Source of the DNA: Balaenoptera acutorostrata
Lineage: Eukaryota > Chordata > Mammalia > Artiodactyla > Balaenopteridae
Direction of reading: 5' to 3'
Length of the DNA: 64,000 nucleotides
NCBI RefSeq assembly: GCF_949987535.1
Contig: NC_080067.1
Location: 67,642,128 to 67,706,127, forward strand
Of the stretch, positions 28,205-39,640 are shown in pieces; position 1 is the stretch's first letter, and each line of letters opens with the position of its first letter. The notes under the pieces are model-generated. The model did no database searches. It was not told the origin of the DNA and saw only the letters and a program-made list of their open reading frames with translations. Both the position numbers and the translations under genes were made by a program.

Positions 28205-30506
28205 ATTCATCTGTGGATGTGCAGACACTTAGGTTGCTTCTGTATCTTGGCTGTTGTAAACAATACTGCTGTGAACATTGGGGTGCATGTATCTTTTCGA
28301 ATTAGTGTTTTCATTTTTTTCGGATACATACCCAGGAGAGCATTGGAGGTTTAATCTTGAAGCAACATTTCTGGATGTGCTGGTGGTAGGGGAGCTTAAA
28401 ATCATAAGGCTTAGGATTTTGTGACCTTGTAACATACGTCACAGTATATTAACAGGGAGGACAAAAAAACTACCAAAAAAAGAATCCTATTTTTCCGCCA
28501 TGTATATTACTTGTGTGATAAAAACAAATTTATTTTTTAAAGTCGTAAATCTAGTCTGTCTCCTCTCTCCTCAGACCGGAGCTGAAACCCGTGGACAAGG
28601 AGTTGGAGGTAGTGATGAAGTGAGTGCTGGGCCAGAGGGGCAGGTGGGGAAACTCTTGTTTCTGGCTGCCCTCGTGCTCCTCACCCCCACCTCCTGCAGG
28701 TTCCCCGATGGGTTTGAGAAATTCTCACCACCAATTCTGCAGCTAGATGAGGTGGATTTCTACTACGACCCAAAGCATGTCATCTTCAGCCGTCTCTCCG
28801 TCTCTGCTGACCTTGAATCCCGCATCTGTGTGGTATCGTTGCTGTTTCTCTGTTTCGTGAGCTGGGACTGGGCTCTCCCACCCCTTATGTGGTGTGGATT
28901 GGCCACATGGCAGAGAAGGCCCCCCGGAGTAGGAGTCAGTGTCTGGGCTGAGGACTTTGCTGTACTTGTGCTGGCCCCTCCTCCAGCCTCACAGGGCCGC
29001 TCTGCGGCATAGATGGAGAGCCTGGCATGTGGTATTTTATAAATACTTAGAGCAGTACTTTGTCTTACTGGTCTCAGCTCTGAGTTTCCTCAAACTGTGG
29101 AACATAGAGGAGAGAGCATGGGCTTCAGGGTCAGACTTCGGATCCTAACTCTGCCATTTCCTAGCTTGGTTACTAAGCAGTCTCCTCATCCTTAAAATGG
29201 ATATAGCGTCTAACTCACTTGGTTATTGGGAGAATTAATTCCCTTGCACTTAGTGGGTACTTGGGTATTGGTCCCTTTTACATCTTCCTTCATTTTTTTC
29301 TATAGTTCCTTAAAAATATTTTTTTGGTTGTTGGAGTCCCTGGGACTAGCTGAGACCCATTCTCATCTCCTCCCCTTCTGTATCCCGCACAAGGATGCTC
29401 GTTACATTCTCATGTTACTTTTTACAGGTTGGGGAGAATGGGGCTGGGAAGTCTACCATGTTGAAGCTCCTTATGGGGGATCTGGCACCTGTTCAGGGCA
29501 TCAGACATGCTCACAGGTAGGGCCCACATCGCCGCTCTCCAAACCCTCCTGTGCTGTAGCCGCAGTCTTTTATGGCCATTGCCCTCCATCCCCTCTCTCC
29601 ACCTTACCATCTGCCTGCAGGAATCTGAAGATTGGCTATTTCAGCCAGCACCATGTGGAGCAGCTGGACCTGAATGTCAGTGCTGTGGAACTGCTGGCAC
29701 GCAAGTTCCCCGGTGCGTCAGGGACTTGAGTTGGGGAAGGAGGGCCGGGCCTGACGCCTATAGCTAGGCCTACCTGGGGTTGCTGAGCAGCCCCCCGACT
29801 CTGGGTGTGAGGACATGTGCATTGGGGGTGGGGCTGGGGGGAACGTGAAGGGAGGGAGTTGGGCCGAGAACCCACACGGTGGGGTGGGGCCTGTTCCAGG
29901 ACGGCCTGAGGAGGAATACCGTCACCAGCTGGGCCGGTACGGCATCTCTGGAGAACTGGCCGTGCGCCCTGTTGCCAGCTTGTCTGGGGGCCAGAAGAGC
30001 CGTGTGGCCTTTGCTCAGATGACCATGCCCTGGTGAGGCCTCCTTTTCTAGAGCTTTGCCCTCCCCTTTCCCATTCTTTCCTAATGGAAGATGATTGTCT
30101 TGCATTCGTATCAGAGTTCCTTTTCTCCCAGCCCCCGCAACTGCCCACCTTCCTTTGTTCTGCCTTCCAGCCCCAACTTCTACATTCTGGATGAACCCAC
30201 AAACCACCTGGATATGGAGACCATTGAGGCTCTGGGCCGCGCTCTCAACAGTTTCAGGGTGAGTGTGCCTTCACACTGCCCACTCCTTCCCAGGCCTCAG
30301 CACCCCTTAGGGGCCCCCTGAGTGCCCCCTGGTCTCCTGTCTTTCAGGGTGGTGTGATTCTGGTGTCCCACGATGAACGCTTCATCCGACTGGTGTGCCG
30401 AGAGCTGTGGGTGTGTGAAGCAGGCGGCGTCACCCGGGTCGAGGGGGGATTTGACCAGTACCGAGCTCTTCTCCAGGAACAGTTCCGCCGTGAGGGCTTC
30501 CTCTAG
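22945..30506 (+). CDS. ABCF3: ATP-binding cassette sub-family F member 3, complete
   Basis: A soluble twin-ATPase ABC protein without membrane segments, related to yeast GCN20. It is reported in translation-linked and antiviral roles; its exact function is unsettled. The 21 coding exons are 22945-23017, 23246-23393, 23534-23613, 24119-24165, 24331-24428, 24530-24652, 24818-25084, 25397-25477, 25566-25625, 25727-25783, 25896-25918, 26029-26084, 26201-26401, 26502-26578, 28575-28619, 28700-28832, 29428-29516, 29621-29712, 29900-30032, 30171-30258 and 30348-30506. They sum to 2130 nt, or 709 aa plus stop. First cassette: Walker [10 protein letters not shown] (210-218), signature FSGGW (328-332), Walker B LLLLDEP (D352/E353), switch His in VVSHD. 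Second cassette: Walker [10 protein letters not shown] (525-533), signature LSGGQ (611-615), Walker B with D635/E636, switch LVSHD. All catalytic residues are intact. A charged helical linker (exons 26201-26578) joins the cassettes. Confidence 0.98.
23815..23960 (+). repeat. MIR SINE fragment in an ABCF3 intron
   Basis: Diverged sense MIR: a GTCTTGGGTTCACTCCCCAA head and a GACTTACTAACCAACTGCAT middle. Confidence 0.55.
26750..27717 (-). mobile_element. Old L1-like fragment, antisense, split by a SINE
   Basis: It contains antisense LINE-1 3'-region wording such as CTTTCGCTTAACATAATG, GAATAATGCTACTATGAACA and ACATACCTAGGAATGGAATT. It resumes after the SINE with CATTTTACATTCCAACCAGC. This is a defective remnant and has no coding potential. 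Confidence 0.75.
27174..27533 (-). mobile_element. CHR-type SINE in ABCF3 intron 14
   Basis: Antisense copy with its A/T-rich tail on the left and its head, read as CCACCAGGGAAGCCC, on the right. A perfect 14-bp target-site duplication CCAAACTGTTTTTA lies at 27160-27173 and 27534-27547 and interrupts the older L1. Confidence 0.93.
27733..28337 (-). mobile_element. 5'-truncated L1 3' end, antisense, in ABCF3 intron 14
   Basis: It opens with a T-rich run and the antisense L1 3'UTR motifs TTAATTGAGGTAGAG and CACGTGTACAGCATAGTG, then antisense ORF2 C-terminal sequence (GGTTGCTTCTGTATCTTGGC). The target-site duplication GAGCATTGGAGGTTT is at 27718-27732 and 28338-28352. Confidence 0.88.
28171..28203 (+). 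repeat. (GT)n microsatellite
   Basis: 33 bp of uninterrupted GT inside the L1 remnant; probably expanded from a short GT stretch of the element. Confidence 0.95.
29095..29280 (+). repeat. MIR SINE in an ABCF3 intron
   Basis: Sense MIR wording: GAGAGCATGGGCTTCAGGG, TAACTCTGCCATTTCCTAGC, CCTCATCCTTAAAATGG. Confidence 0.75.
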
Positions 30507-30820
30507 GGCCACCAAGCTGAGGACTGTGCCCAGGACATGGACTGGTCTCTCAGACCCCTGGGCCACCACGTAGGCAACCATCTCCGGCCATGGACTTCCC
30601 CCGACTTTGGGGACAGCCTTATTCCTAAATCTCTCCTTTTGATTGGAGCATCCTCTTGTGCAACCCAGGGAGCCCCACCTAAGGGTCTTTGAGGACTGGT
30701 CTTCCAAGAGGAAGGGAGTCGGGGGTGCCCTCTGGGATTTTAGATTCTCCCCCACTGCCCCAGCTGCGACTGGGCTCTGAGTGGCCGCATGTAAATTAAA
30801 TCTCCCTGCATCTTCCTCGC
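30507..30820 (+). other. ABCF3: ABCF3 3'UTR with ATTAAA signal
   Basis: About 300 nt follow the TAG. The best poly(A) signal is ATTAAA at 30795-30800, a common functional variant. No AATAAA occurs nearby. Confidence 0.7.
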
Positions 30821-33800
30821 CTCGCCTCTGCTGCTCCCTGGCACGGGGCTACAGTGTTTGCCCATGGTTAAGGAGTGTAGGCTCTCTGATTTGGCATTTT
30901 CCTGTGGCATTTGTGTCGGTCATGTGGAGGAGGCCATGGCATTATCAGTGTTGCCCCTGGGCAGAGATGTCATTAAAGCCACTGGGGGTCGGCCTTGCAG
31001 TGGACCAAGCTAGTGATGAAGGGCGGCGTATTACATCACTGCGGTGCTGTTCCCTCTGGCCCGGGTTCAGCCTCAGCTGAAGGGGTCTGGGTTCTGCTGT
31101 CTCAGCCCCACTGCTTGAGAGAGTAAACTTGATTCTGTAACCTGGCCTCAAACATGGTTTGCCATTGCTTTCTCCAGTGGTCTCTGGCCCAGGCTCACCC
31201 TTCTTCTCTGATCTGGACCCTTCAGGGCCAAAGAGAAACTGAGCAATTGTCTTTGTCCCCATTTTGCTTGGGTGGTTTCATGTTCTTTATTTTTCCCCTA
31301 ACCACGTAGGAGGGGCCTGGGAAGTAGGGAATTGAGAATGGGGTCTGAGGTGAAGAAAGAGAACCCTTTGGTTTCAAATTAACCAGTATTTAAACGGGGA
31401 GGGGAGTTGTTTAACAGAAGTAGTATGATTTATAAATACTGTTTCCCGGGTATGCAGCTGCTATATGTAACTGTGCAGAAGACACTAAAATAGAGACATT
31501 GCTTTGCTCCTAAAGACAGTGGAGAAACCAGCGTCAACAGAAGGAACTTGTTGGCTTCATGGAGAATTGTCGTCACAAAGCTCAACCAAGGAATCTTAGC
31601 CCAGCTGCTGAGGGTATGGTGGTATAGGTAGCCAGGGAGGAGACACCTGTTCAGGGGGAAAGGAGAATAAAGCCAGGAAGGCTCTGCACTGATGGACTGT
31701 GCAGAAGGCCAGCAGAAGGGTCACTGATCTTCCTGCCTCCTCAGCTTTCCTCTCAGGAGTCCTCAGGAGGTGTTCTTCCAGGTGCGTCTGTGGCCACGTG
31801 CATCCTGACAGTTCTGAGAGCCTTCTCACAGGCCCCATCACTCTCTTCCACCCTCGGATTTGCAGATGGGCCAGTTGGGGCTAGCTGGTGTAGGGTCTGT
31901 GCCTGCCTATTTGCCAGACTCTCAGCCCTTTCACCCCTTACAGGCTTGTGGTCCCTGTCTGAGTTCTCCCAATTCTTTTAGAGTCCCTGGAAGTGCTGCT
32001 GAAGGTTCTGTGGCAGAATCTGCTTCTTTGGAGGTGGCTTTGTGTATGAAGAGCACTGGAGTTGAATCTGTGATCGAATCCCAGCTCTATTACTGGTAGT
32101 AGAAGGGGTCACCTATATTAGCTGGGTAGCCAGAACAAGTTGGCCTTTTTGAACACCTTCTCCTCGGCACCTACAGAGGCACTCAAATGGACTTCTCTGT
32201 GACCAGTCTATGATTTGGAGGACCATCATATGAAAAAGTAGTAAATTTTTTCTGAATGACTCCAGAGGTAGGCGAGTTTGGGCTCAAAAGAAGGAAAAAC
32301 TTTCTTAATACTTGATGCTGCCTTCTGATAGTTCCTGGCCTCTGGGGCTGTTAGCCCCACCGCTCTCTAGAGAAGGGCTCTTATGGCCTCTAAGCTGGCT
32401 CCCAATTTTATGATTCCATTATATAAGAGCCTGTATATATGACAACACAGGCCTACTGCAGGCCTTCAGAAAGTTGGGATGAATGAATTGCAGCAGTTGA
32501 GAAAGACCCTACAGTAAGTGTGTAAGGTGAATTTTGGGGGGTTAGAGGTGGGGAGTTGGGAGCAGTTGGTTGTCCTGATGGTAGAAAATGAAGGCAGTGT
32601 CAGCCATGTCCACTCCAGAAAACACAGGGCAGAGAGAATGGAGGAATCTGACACACAGTGGGGGAAGCTACCCCTTCCACACTGTGGAGAGCCTGTCCAA
32701 CCCCAGTCATTGGGAAGCTGTTTCTTCTACTGGAGCCTTAAAGCCAGTCAGGAGCTGGCCAGGTTAGAAGGCCTGTCTGCAGGGTCTTCATTGAAATCCT
32801 GCCGTCCCTGCTTCTGCTGGCCTTACCACACTCACCAGCACCTTCTCAGGCAACCTGGCTGGTCCCCTGTGGGAGGCAGAGTGCAAGGGTGCAGAAGGGT
32901 CATGGGTTCCTCCATACAAGTCTACAAGGCACTTGAAGGTGCCAGTCAGAGAACTGTTTATTTCAATGTGGAATTGCCATCTTAAGATTCGTCGGATGTA
33001 GACAACATTTAGGTAAGTTCTCACTGGTTTCCAGGCAAATTTTAGCTGAGTAGAGAAAGGGCTATTTACCCTCACTGGCCATGCCCCAGTCTAGTTTGTC
33101 ATTTAGAACATAACATCCTACTAAGAGCCACTCCCCAGGCCTGGGCCTGGCTCACCCACAGATGCAAACCAAACAACGTCAACATCAGCACACCACAGCT
33201 CAGCACCAGCCTGGGTGTGCAGCCTGGATGTCAGAGTGTGGGAAATCCCACAGGGTCCACCTGGATTGATGGACTCCCCTCAACCCCGCCCCCCTCCAGG
33301 TGGGCTTCAGTGCACTTTGTGTGTCCCTCACTGTGAGCTGCTTGCCATTATTAGGGTTGTAGTTCCCACTTTGCCTTGATATCCTTGAAGGCCAGACCAT
33401 GGCTTGCTCATCTTTTCATCTTCTGTCCCTGTCACGGGTTGGGTTTCCTGGGAAGCAGCTTGAAGAGGAGATTGGTATGTTTACTGGGGGGAGGTGCTCC
33501 CGATTGAGCAGAGGGAGAAGTTGAGTATTGATGCAGGCCCAATGAAGGCCTCAGTCAACCCCACATTCTGGAGCTGGCAGGGATCTTCTGAGTTGAGGCA
33601 ATGGGTCCGGCCTTATTCCACTGAGTTGAACAGTCTCTGGATGCTGGCTGCCACCAGAAGGAGCTGTGAGGACATTGGGAGAGGAAGTTTCCTTCAGCTG
33701 AGGCAGTTACCCCTAAGTGGTGACAGCTGAGGACTTGCTGCCATCAGTCAGTGCTCGGCAAGTCCTTCATTCCCGAAAGCTCATCGCAGCAACCACTACT

Positions 33801-34074
33801 GTGCCTAGCACATAAAGAGGTGCTCAATAAAAATGCTTGAGAAGTGAATATTTGGGGGAAATTATTTGAGAAAAAGTAGGGAATGACATTGGAGAAGGAA
33901 AGGACAGAGGCGAGGAGACAAGCAGGCCATGACCGAAACCCAGCCCTAAGGATATGGGGTCAAAGCAGCGGAGGTGGAGGTGCAAAGCTTTGGGATATAA
34001 GCGACAGATTAAAGGGGCCAGGTTTTTTTTTTTTTTCAAACGTCTCCTTGTTTTATAACAATGTTGAGGAAATA

Positions 34075-34262
34075 ATGACAGTTAATAGTTATTGGGCTCT
34101 TGTTATGTAGTAGGCATCGTAGTAAGTGCTTTACCTGCACTAAGTCAACCCTCACAGCCCTACGAACTGGCACAGTTATTATCCCCATTTTATAGATGAG
34201 GAAATGGAGTTGACATAGTGGGAGGGGCTCAGGACAGTCTGGCTCTAGAGCACAGCTCTGAG
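34075..34262 (-). repeat. MIR SINE, antisense
   Basis: Clear reverse-complement MIR: TTATGTAGTAGGCATCGTAG, CAACCCTCACAGCCCTACGA, CCCCATTTTATAGATGAGGA, CTCTAGAGCACAGCTCTGAG. Confidence 0.85.
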
Positions 34263-34469
34263 TGGCCACACTGCCCTATCACTCAGCTCCTAGCACCATT
34301 TGCTGAATAGTGAGAGTTTGTTAATTCCATCACTTAAAACTCATCATTAATTGCATGGGGTGGGGGGTGGGAGGCGGGGGACTTGAAGAAGCTTCTCTTG
34401 GGAGAGCAAGCTGATGAGTAGGTCCTGGCACAGTGGCTGACACACGCTAGGTGCTCAGTGAATAGTTCA

Positions 34470-34680
34470 TTAAATGATTTGATACCTGTGGTATAGTGGA
34501 AAAGTCATGCACTGGGATTAGCCAGCTCTACCACTGACGGCATCTTAGGCAAATCAACCTCTCCTGAGTAAATTATCATTATCCATAAAATGGGCATAAT
34601 GCAGTTTGTCTTGCCCACTTCTTGGGTAGGAGAAAGGATTAAATGAAACAAGGTCCTGTGTAAACTGAATAAAGTTTTTT
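34470..34680 (+). repeat. MIR SINE
   Basis: Sense MIR landmarks: TGGTATAGTGGAAAAGTCAT, a CCAGCTCTACCACTGACGG middle, then CCATAAAATGGGCATAATG. Confidence 0.75.
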
Positions 34681-36186
34681 GTACACTGTAAAGTGCCATG
34701 GATCCAAAGGGTGTCATTTCATGGGAGGAGTGATAGGAGAGCAGCCTGGAGGCTCCTGTGGAGACACGCAGACTCGCACATACACACACAAGCACTCCAG
34801 GCCCTCATCAGGATGATGGCCCCAGGAGGGCCACCCCATAGTCATCCTCATCTGCTGACCCAAGCATCGGAAAGCAGGAATGCAGGAATGCAGCGTGAGA
34901 CTGCCTGGCACCCGCTGAGGTAGAAATCACTGTGCAATTAAAGCCTATTCTAACAACATGTATAGGCCATGCCCTGCTGGTAATTCTAGGTTTCTCTTTA
35001 TGTTAAATAAATGGATGGTTTGAAGGGATTTCTGCTGTACTGTATATAAAGAGAGCTTTGAAATCCTAAATTAGAATAAATATTTATCAACCCATGCTAT
35101 AGCATTTTTAACATTGAGAAATGCTTTCACAAATGTTCTTTTTCAGTCTTGTCTCCTCAATAATCTCGTGTTACGTGGCTCCTGCTGAGTTATCCTCATT
35201 TTATAGAACAGAAGCTTGAAGCAGAAAGATGTTAAGTGTCTTCTATAAAACTCTTAGAGGAAAACATAGGAAGAACACTCAGACATAAATCACAGCAAGA
35301 TCTTTTTTGACCCACCTCCTAGAGTAATGGAAATAAAAACAAAAATAAACAAATGGGACTTAATGAAACTTAAAAGCTTTTGCACGGCAAAGGAAACTAT
35401 AAAGAAGACGAAAAGACAACCCACAGAATGAGAGAAAATATTTGCAAATGAATCAACGGACAAGGGATTAACCTCCAAAATATATAAACAGCACAGGCAG
35501 CTCAATATTAAAAAAACAAACAACCCAATCAAAAAATGGGCAGAAGACCTAAAAAGACATTTCTCCAAAGAAGACATACAGATGGCCAAGAGGCACATGA
35601 AAATCTCAATATCACTAATTATTAGAGAAATGCAAATCAAAACTACAATGAGGTATCACCTCACACCAGTTAGAATGGGCATCGTCAGAAAATCTACGAA
35701 CAACAAATGCTGGAGAGGGTGTGGAGAAAAGGGAACCCTCTTGCCTTGTTGGTGGGAATGTAAATTGATACGGCCACTATGGAGAACAGTATGGAGGTTC
35801 CTTAAAAAACTAAAAATAGAATTACCATATGACCCAGCAATCCCACTACTGGACATATACCCAGAGAAAACCATAATTCAAAAAGACACATGCACCCCAA
35901 TGTTCATTGCAGCACTATTTAGAATAGCCAGGTCATGAAAGCAACCTAAATGCCCATCGACAGACAAATGGATAAAGAAGATGTGGTACATATATACAAT
36001 GGAATATTAGCCATAAAAAGGAACAAAATTGGGTCATTTGTAGAGACGTGGACGGACCTAGAGACTGTCGTACCGAGTGAAGCAAGTCAGAAAGAGAAAA
36101 ACAAATATCGTATATTAATGCATATATGTGGAATCTAGGAAAATGGTACAGATGAACCGGTTTGCAAGGCAGAAATAGAGACATAG

Positions 36187-36535
36187 GACTTCCCTGGTGG
36201 TGCAGTGGTTAAGAATCTGCCTGCCAATGCAGGGGACGCGGGTTTGAGCCCTGGCCCGGGAAGATCCCACATGCCACGGAGCAACTAAGCCTGTGCGCCA
36301 CAACTACTGAGCCTGAGCTCTAGAGCCCACAAGCCACAACTACTGAGCCCATGTACCACAACTACAGAAGCATGCACGCCTAGAGCCCGTGCTCTGCAAC
36401 AAGAGAAGCCACAACAATGAGAAGCCCGCGCACTACAACGAACAGTAGCCCCCGCTCGCTGCAACTCGAGAAAGCCCACTCACAGCAACGAAGACCCAAC
36501 ACAGCCAAAAGTAAATAAATAAATACATAAATTTA
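36187..36535 (+). mobile_element. CHR-type SINE nested in the L1 (first)
   Basis: Sense copy from GGACTTCCCTGGTGGTGCAG to an AAATAAATAAATACATAAAT tail. It splits the L1 3'UTR. Confidence 0.92.
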
Positions 36536-36575
36536 TGGGAAAAAAAAAGAACCTGCTGTATAAAAAATAAATTAA

Positions 36576-36865
36576 GGGCTTCCCTGGTGGCGCAGTGGTT
36601 GAGAATCTGCCTGCTAATGCAGGGGACACGGGTTCGAGCCCTGGTCTGGGAAGATCCCACATGCCACGGAGCAGCTGGGCCCGTGAGCCACAATTGCTGA
36701 GCCTGCGCGTCTGGAGCCTGTGCCCCGCGACGGGAGGGGCCGCGATAGAGAAAGGCCCGCGCACCGCGATGAAGAGCGGTCCCCGCACCGCGGTGAAGAG
36801 TGGCCCCCGCTTGCCGCAACTGGAGAAAGCCCTCGCACGAACCGAAGACCCAACACAGCCAAAAA

Positions 36866-36904
<39 letters not shown>

Positions 36905-36932
36905 GAAAATCCTTTTAAAAAAATAAATAAAT
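36576..36932 (+). mobile_element. CHR-type SINE nested in the L1 tail (second)
   Basis: Sense copy with head GGGCTTCCCTGGTGGCGCAG and B box GGGTTCGAGCCC. The tail is expanded to (AAAT)n at about 36866-36904. AAATAAATTAA before (36565-36575) and after (36933-36943) is the probable target-site duplication, although low complexity weakens this call. Confidence 0.9.
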
Positions 36933-37249
36933 AAATAAATTAAAAAAAGAATGGAATTAAAAAAAAAAAGATGTTAAGTGTCTTGCTTAGGTTCAGATAC
37001 CTCTGTGCATGCCGAGATGGGGCAATAACCAAAGTATCTGGGTCCCCAGCCTTCTCACCTCTTTCCAGATCGGCTATTCTCAACTTTGTTCCACAGCTAT
37101 TCATACAATGGGTGACATTCTCATATCACATATGCCAGTGAGTATGCCCAGGGTCATGTGCCCTTCTGTCCTTGTAGGGAAATATTTTGAACCCAGAATG
37201 AGGGGGACTATGAACCTATTTTAATTTGTTTTAAACTTGTAAATTAGGG

Positions 37250-37470
37250 AGCCAGCTCTGGAGTCAGACCTGCATTTGACTCCGGATTCTGTTATCTAAT
37301 AACTGTGTGACCTCGGCAAATTAGCTTCTCAGTGCCTCAGTTTCCTTATCTATAAAATGAGAATAATAATGGTCCTTACGCTGTAGGGTTATGGTGAATA
37401 TTAAATCAGATAATATAAGCAAAACTCTCATGTGGTTCCTAGTAGTTCCATAATTGTTAGCCATTATGAT
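37250..37470 (+). repeat. MIR SINE
   Basis: Sense MIR: a GAGCCAGCTCTGGAGTCAGA head, AATAACTGTGTGACCTCGGC, CAGTGCCTCAGTTTCCTTAT. Preservation is good for this old family. Confidence 0.85.
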
Positions 37471-38144
37471 GATGATTAGTATTTGTTGCGACCTTCACTG
37501 CTTTATCGATTTTTAGTGAGATATTGCTTACAATGCCCTGTGGCTGAAATCCCCTGTGTTTAGTCATGGTGCCTCAAGCAAAAAGACAGGTACCCACACC
37601 TCCTATTTTGTGTCCTTGGGCCTAGAAGGGACCCTTTCTTGGATTCTTCTCCCACTGCAGAGACTTCTTCTTTTGATTTTTCTACACACACACACACACA
37701 TGCCCCTCTAGTTCTTTCTGGACGTTCTGTACTCAGTTTGTTCCATCACTCAATACTTTGTTCTAGGTTGGTGACTCCCCATCATTGTAGAAGTCTAGGT
37801 TTTTCTTGACTGCTAGAGACCTTTGAGCATAGTCATTCTGAACCGTCTCACCACCAAAGGTTTCTTCCTGTACCTCCTGCATGAACTCTACAGTCAGAAC
37901 ACACCCAGGTATGGCACACCCAGCAGCTGGGAGCTGAGTTATCTGAGAGTAAAGCTAGTAAGAATCCTCGAACAATGGTTGAGATGTAGAAGTCATTCAA
38001 GAGTTTGTAAATTGCAGTTTGCTGGTGTATGTGTGTTTCACGGTTGGGAGGGGACATTTAACAACCATCAGGTTGATGAGTGTATATTATTTAGCCAAAG
38101 AAGAACACAAGTGACGTGAAGAGCACGTGAAATGTGGTTCAAAT
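37471..38144. other. Intergenic, no feature recognised
   Basis: Unique sequence with a short (CA)n tract near 37684-37700. Nothing else is recognised. Confidence 0.6.
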
Positions 38145-38162
38145 CAAGAATGCCAGAATCCT

Positions 38163-38464
38163 GGGCTTCCCTGGTGGCGCAGTGGTTGAGAGTCTGCCTG
38201 CCGGTGCAGGGGACACGGGTTCGAGCCCTGGTCTGGGAGGATCCCACATGCCGCGGAGCGGCTGGGCCCGTGAGCCACAACTACTGAGCCTGTGCGTCTG
38301 GAGTCTGTGCTCCGCAACAAGAGAGGCCGCGATGGTGAGAGGCCCGCGCACCGCGATGAAGAGTGGCCCCTGCTTGCCACAACTACAGAAAGCCCTCGCA
38401 CAGAAACGAAGACCCAACACAGCCATAAATAAATAAATAAACAAATACTTTAAAAAAAAAAAAA
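38163..38464 (+). mobile_element. CHR-type SINE with perfect 18-bp duplication
   Basis: Sense copy: head GGCTTCCCTGGTGGCGCAGT, B box GGGTTCGAGCCC, body CCGCGGAGCGGCTGGGCCCG and an A-rich tail. The target-site duplication AAGAATGCCAGAATCCTG is at 38145-38162 and 38465-38482 with no mismatch, so the insertion is comparatively young. Confidence 0.96.
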
Positions 38465-38869
38465 AAGAATGCCAGAATCCTGCAATGGACGGACCAAGAA
38501 TTAGTCAGTGGGTCCCCAGACCTGCCTGAGAGGAAGCAGACTCTATTTTGTGGCTTGTGCCTTTAGCAGGTCTTGCCCTTCAGAGGCACTGGATGCCTTA
38601 GTCCATCAGAGCTTGACACCACAGGCCCCTGAGTTCCATCCACTAACTCCCCCACTCCATTCCACCCTCATCTGATTTCTTTGGCTTGTGTCTTGGTTTG
38701 TGTGACCGTTCTCATCTAGAGTGGATGTACTAACCAGTAAAAATGGATTTTCAGGCCCCCTGTTGGCTGTGTTTCTAATGATAATAAACTGACATTGGGT
38801 TTATACATGAGCTTCTTCTAAGTTTCAACAGTGTGAGACAAAAACACTTGGCTTGATCCAACAATGATA

Positions 38870-38955
38870 ATAATTTACTGGGCACTATGTTCCAAGCATT
38901 ATTCTAATCATTTTATATGAGTTAACTTATTTTATCCTCAGAACAAAATAATGAG
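38870..38955 (-). repeat. MIR fragment, antisense
   Basis: Short reverse-complement MIR piece (GGCACTATGTTCCAAGCATT, then a TTTTATCCTCAGAACAA block). Confidence 0.55.
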
Positions 38956-38959
38956 GTAT

Positions 38960-39341
38960 GGATTATATACATATACACAATGGAATATTACTCAGCCACC
39001 AAAAGGAACGAAATTGGGTCATTTGTAGAGATGTGGATGGATCTAGAGACTGTCATACAGAGTGAAGTAAGTCAGAAAGAGAAAAACGAATATCGTATGT
39101 TAACGCATATATGTGGAGCCTAGAAAAATGGTACAGGTGAACCGGTTTGCAGGGCAGAAATAGAGACACAGATGTAGAGAACAAATGTATGGACACCAAG
39201 GGGGGAAAGCGGCAGGAGTGGTGGTGGTGGGATGCATTGGGAGATTGGGATTGACATGTATACACTAATATGTATAGAATGGATAACTAATAAGAACCTG
39301 CTGTATAAAAAAATAAATAAAATTCAAAAAAAAAAAAAGCA
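38960..39341 (+). mobile_element. L1 3' end fragment
   Basis: Sense L1 from the end of ORF2 (CACAATGGAATATTACTCAG) through the 3'UTR to a poly(A) tail after GAACCTGCTGTATAAAA. It belongs to the same subfamily as the element at 35243. I found no convincing target-site duplication. Confidence 0.85.
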
Positions 39342-39399
39342 GATGGACGGTACCAAGCATGATGACCACACATTCATCTAATATCCCTTGTGTGTGGGG

Positions 39400-39640
39400 C
39401 AGGTAGGGATATACTGGAAGATTGGGATCGACATATACACACTACTATATATAAAACAAATAACTAATAAGGACCTACTGTATAGCACAGGGAACTCTAC
39501 TCAATACTCTGTAATGGCCTATGTGGGACAAGAATCTTAAAAAGAGTGGTTATATGTGTATGTATAACTGATTCACTTTGCTGTACACCTGAAACTAACA
39601 CAACATTGCAAATCAACTATACGCCAAAAAAAGTTTTTTT
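39400..39640 (+). mobile_element. L1 3'UTR fragment (different subfamily)
   Basis: Sense L1 3' terminus: GACCTACTGTATAGCACAGG, TTTGCTGTACACCTGAAACT and a final CAAATCAACTATACGCCAAA. Confidence 0.8.

Larger units (their letters stand above)
26579..28574 (+). other. ABCF3: ABCF3 intron 14, expanded by nested retrotransposons
   Basis: This is the largest ABCF3 intron (about 2.0 kb). Nearly all of it is repeat: an old antisense L1-like 3' segment (about 26750-27717), a CHR SINE inside it (27174-27533) and a separate antisense L1 3' end (27733-28337) holding a (GT)n tract. Its flanking exons keep the reading frame. Confidence 0.85.
30820..35224. other. Gene-poor intergenic DNA downstream of ABCF3
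   Basis: No exon is recognised. The stretch holds a MIR tail near 33795-33840, an antisense MIR at 34075-34262, a sense MIR at 34470-34680, a short poly-T run at 34023 and otherwise unique sequence. Open frames here lack family resemblance and coding bias. Confidence 0.7.
35243..36969 (+). mobile_element. 5'-truncated L1 with two SINEs nested in its 3' end
   Basis: Sense L1: the end of ORF2 (an open frame of 118 codons at 35582-35938 still reads the characteristic C-terminal [14 protein letters not shown] and [13 protein letters not shown]) and the 3'UTR. The 3'UTR is broken after about 36183, and its last words (GAACCTGCTGTATAAAAAAT) reappear at 36549. A poly(A) tail ends at 36969. A perfect target-site duplication, GATGTTAAGTGTCTT, lies at 35228-35242 and 36970-36984. 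The element is 5'-truncated and cannot encode a complete reverse transcriptase. Confidence 0.93.

Noticed and set aside
35582..35938. 118-codon frame as a possible host gene
   Set aside because: It is the C-terminal end of L1 ORF2, inside an element with a clear poly(A) tail and target-site duplication.
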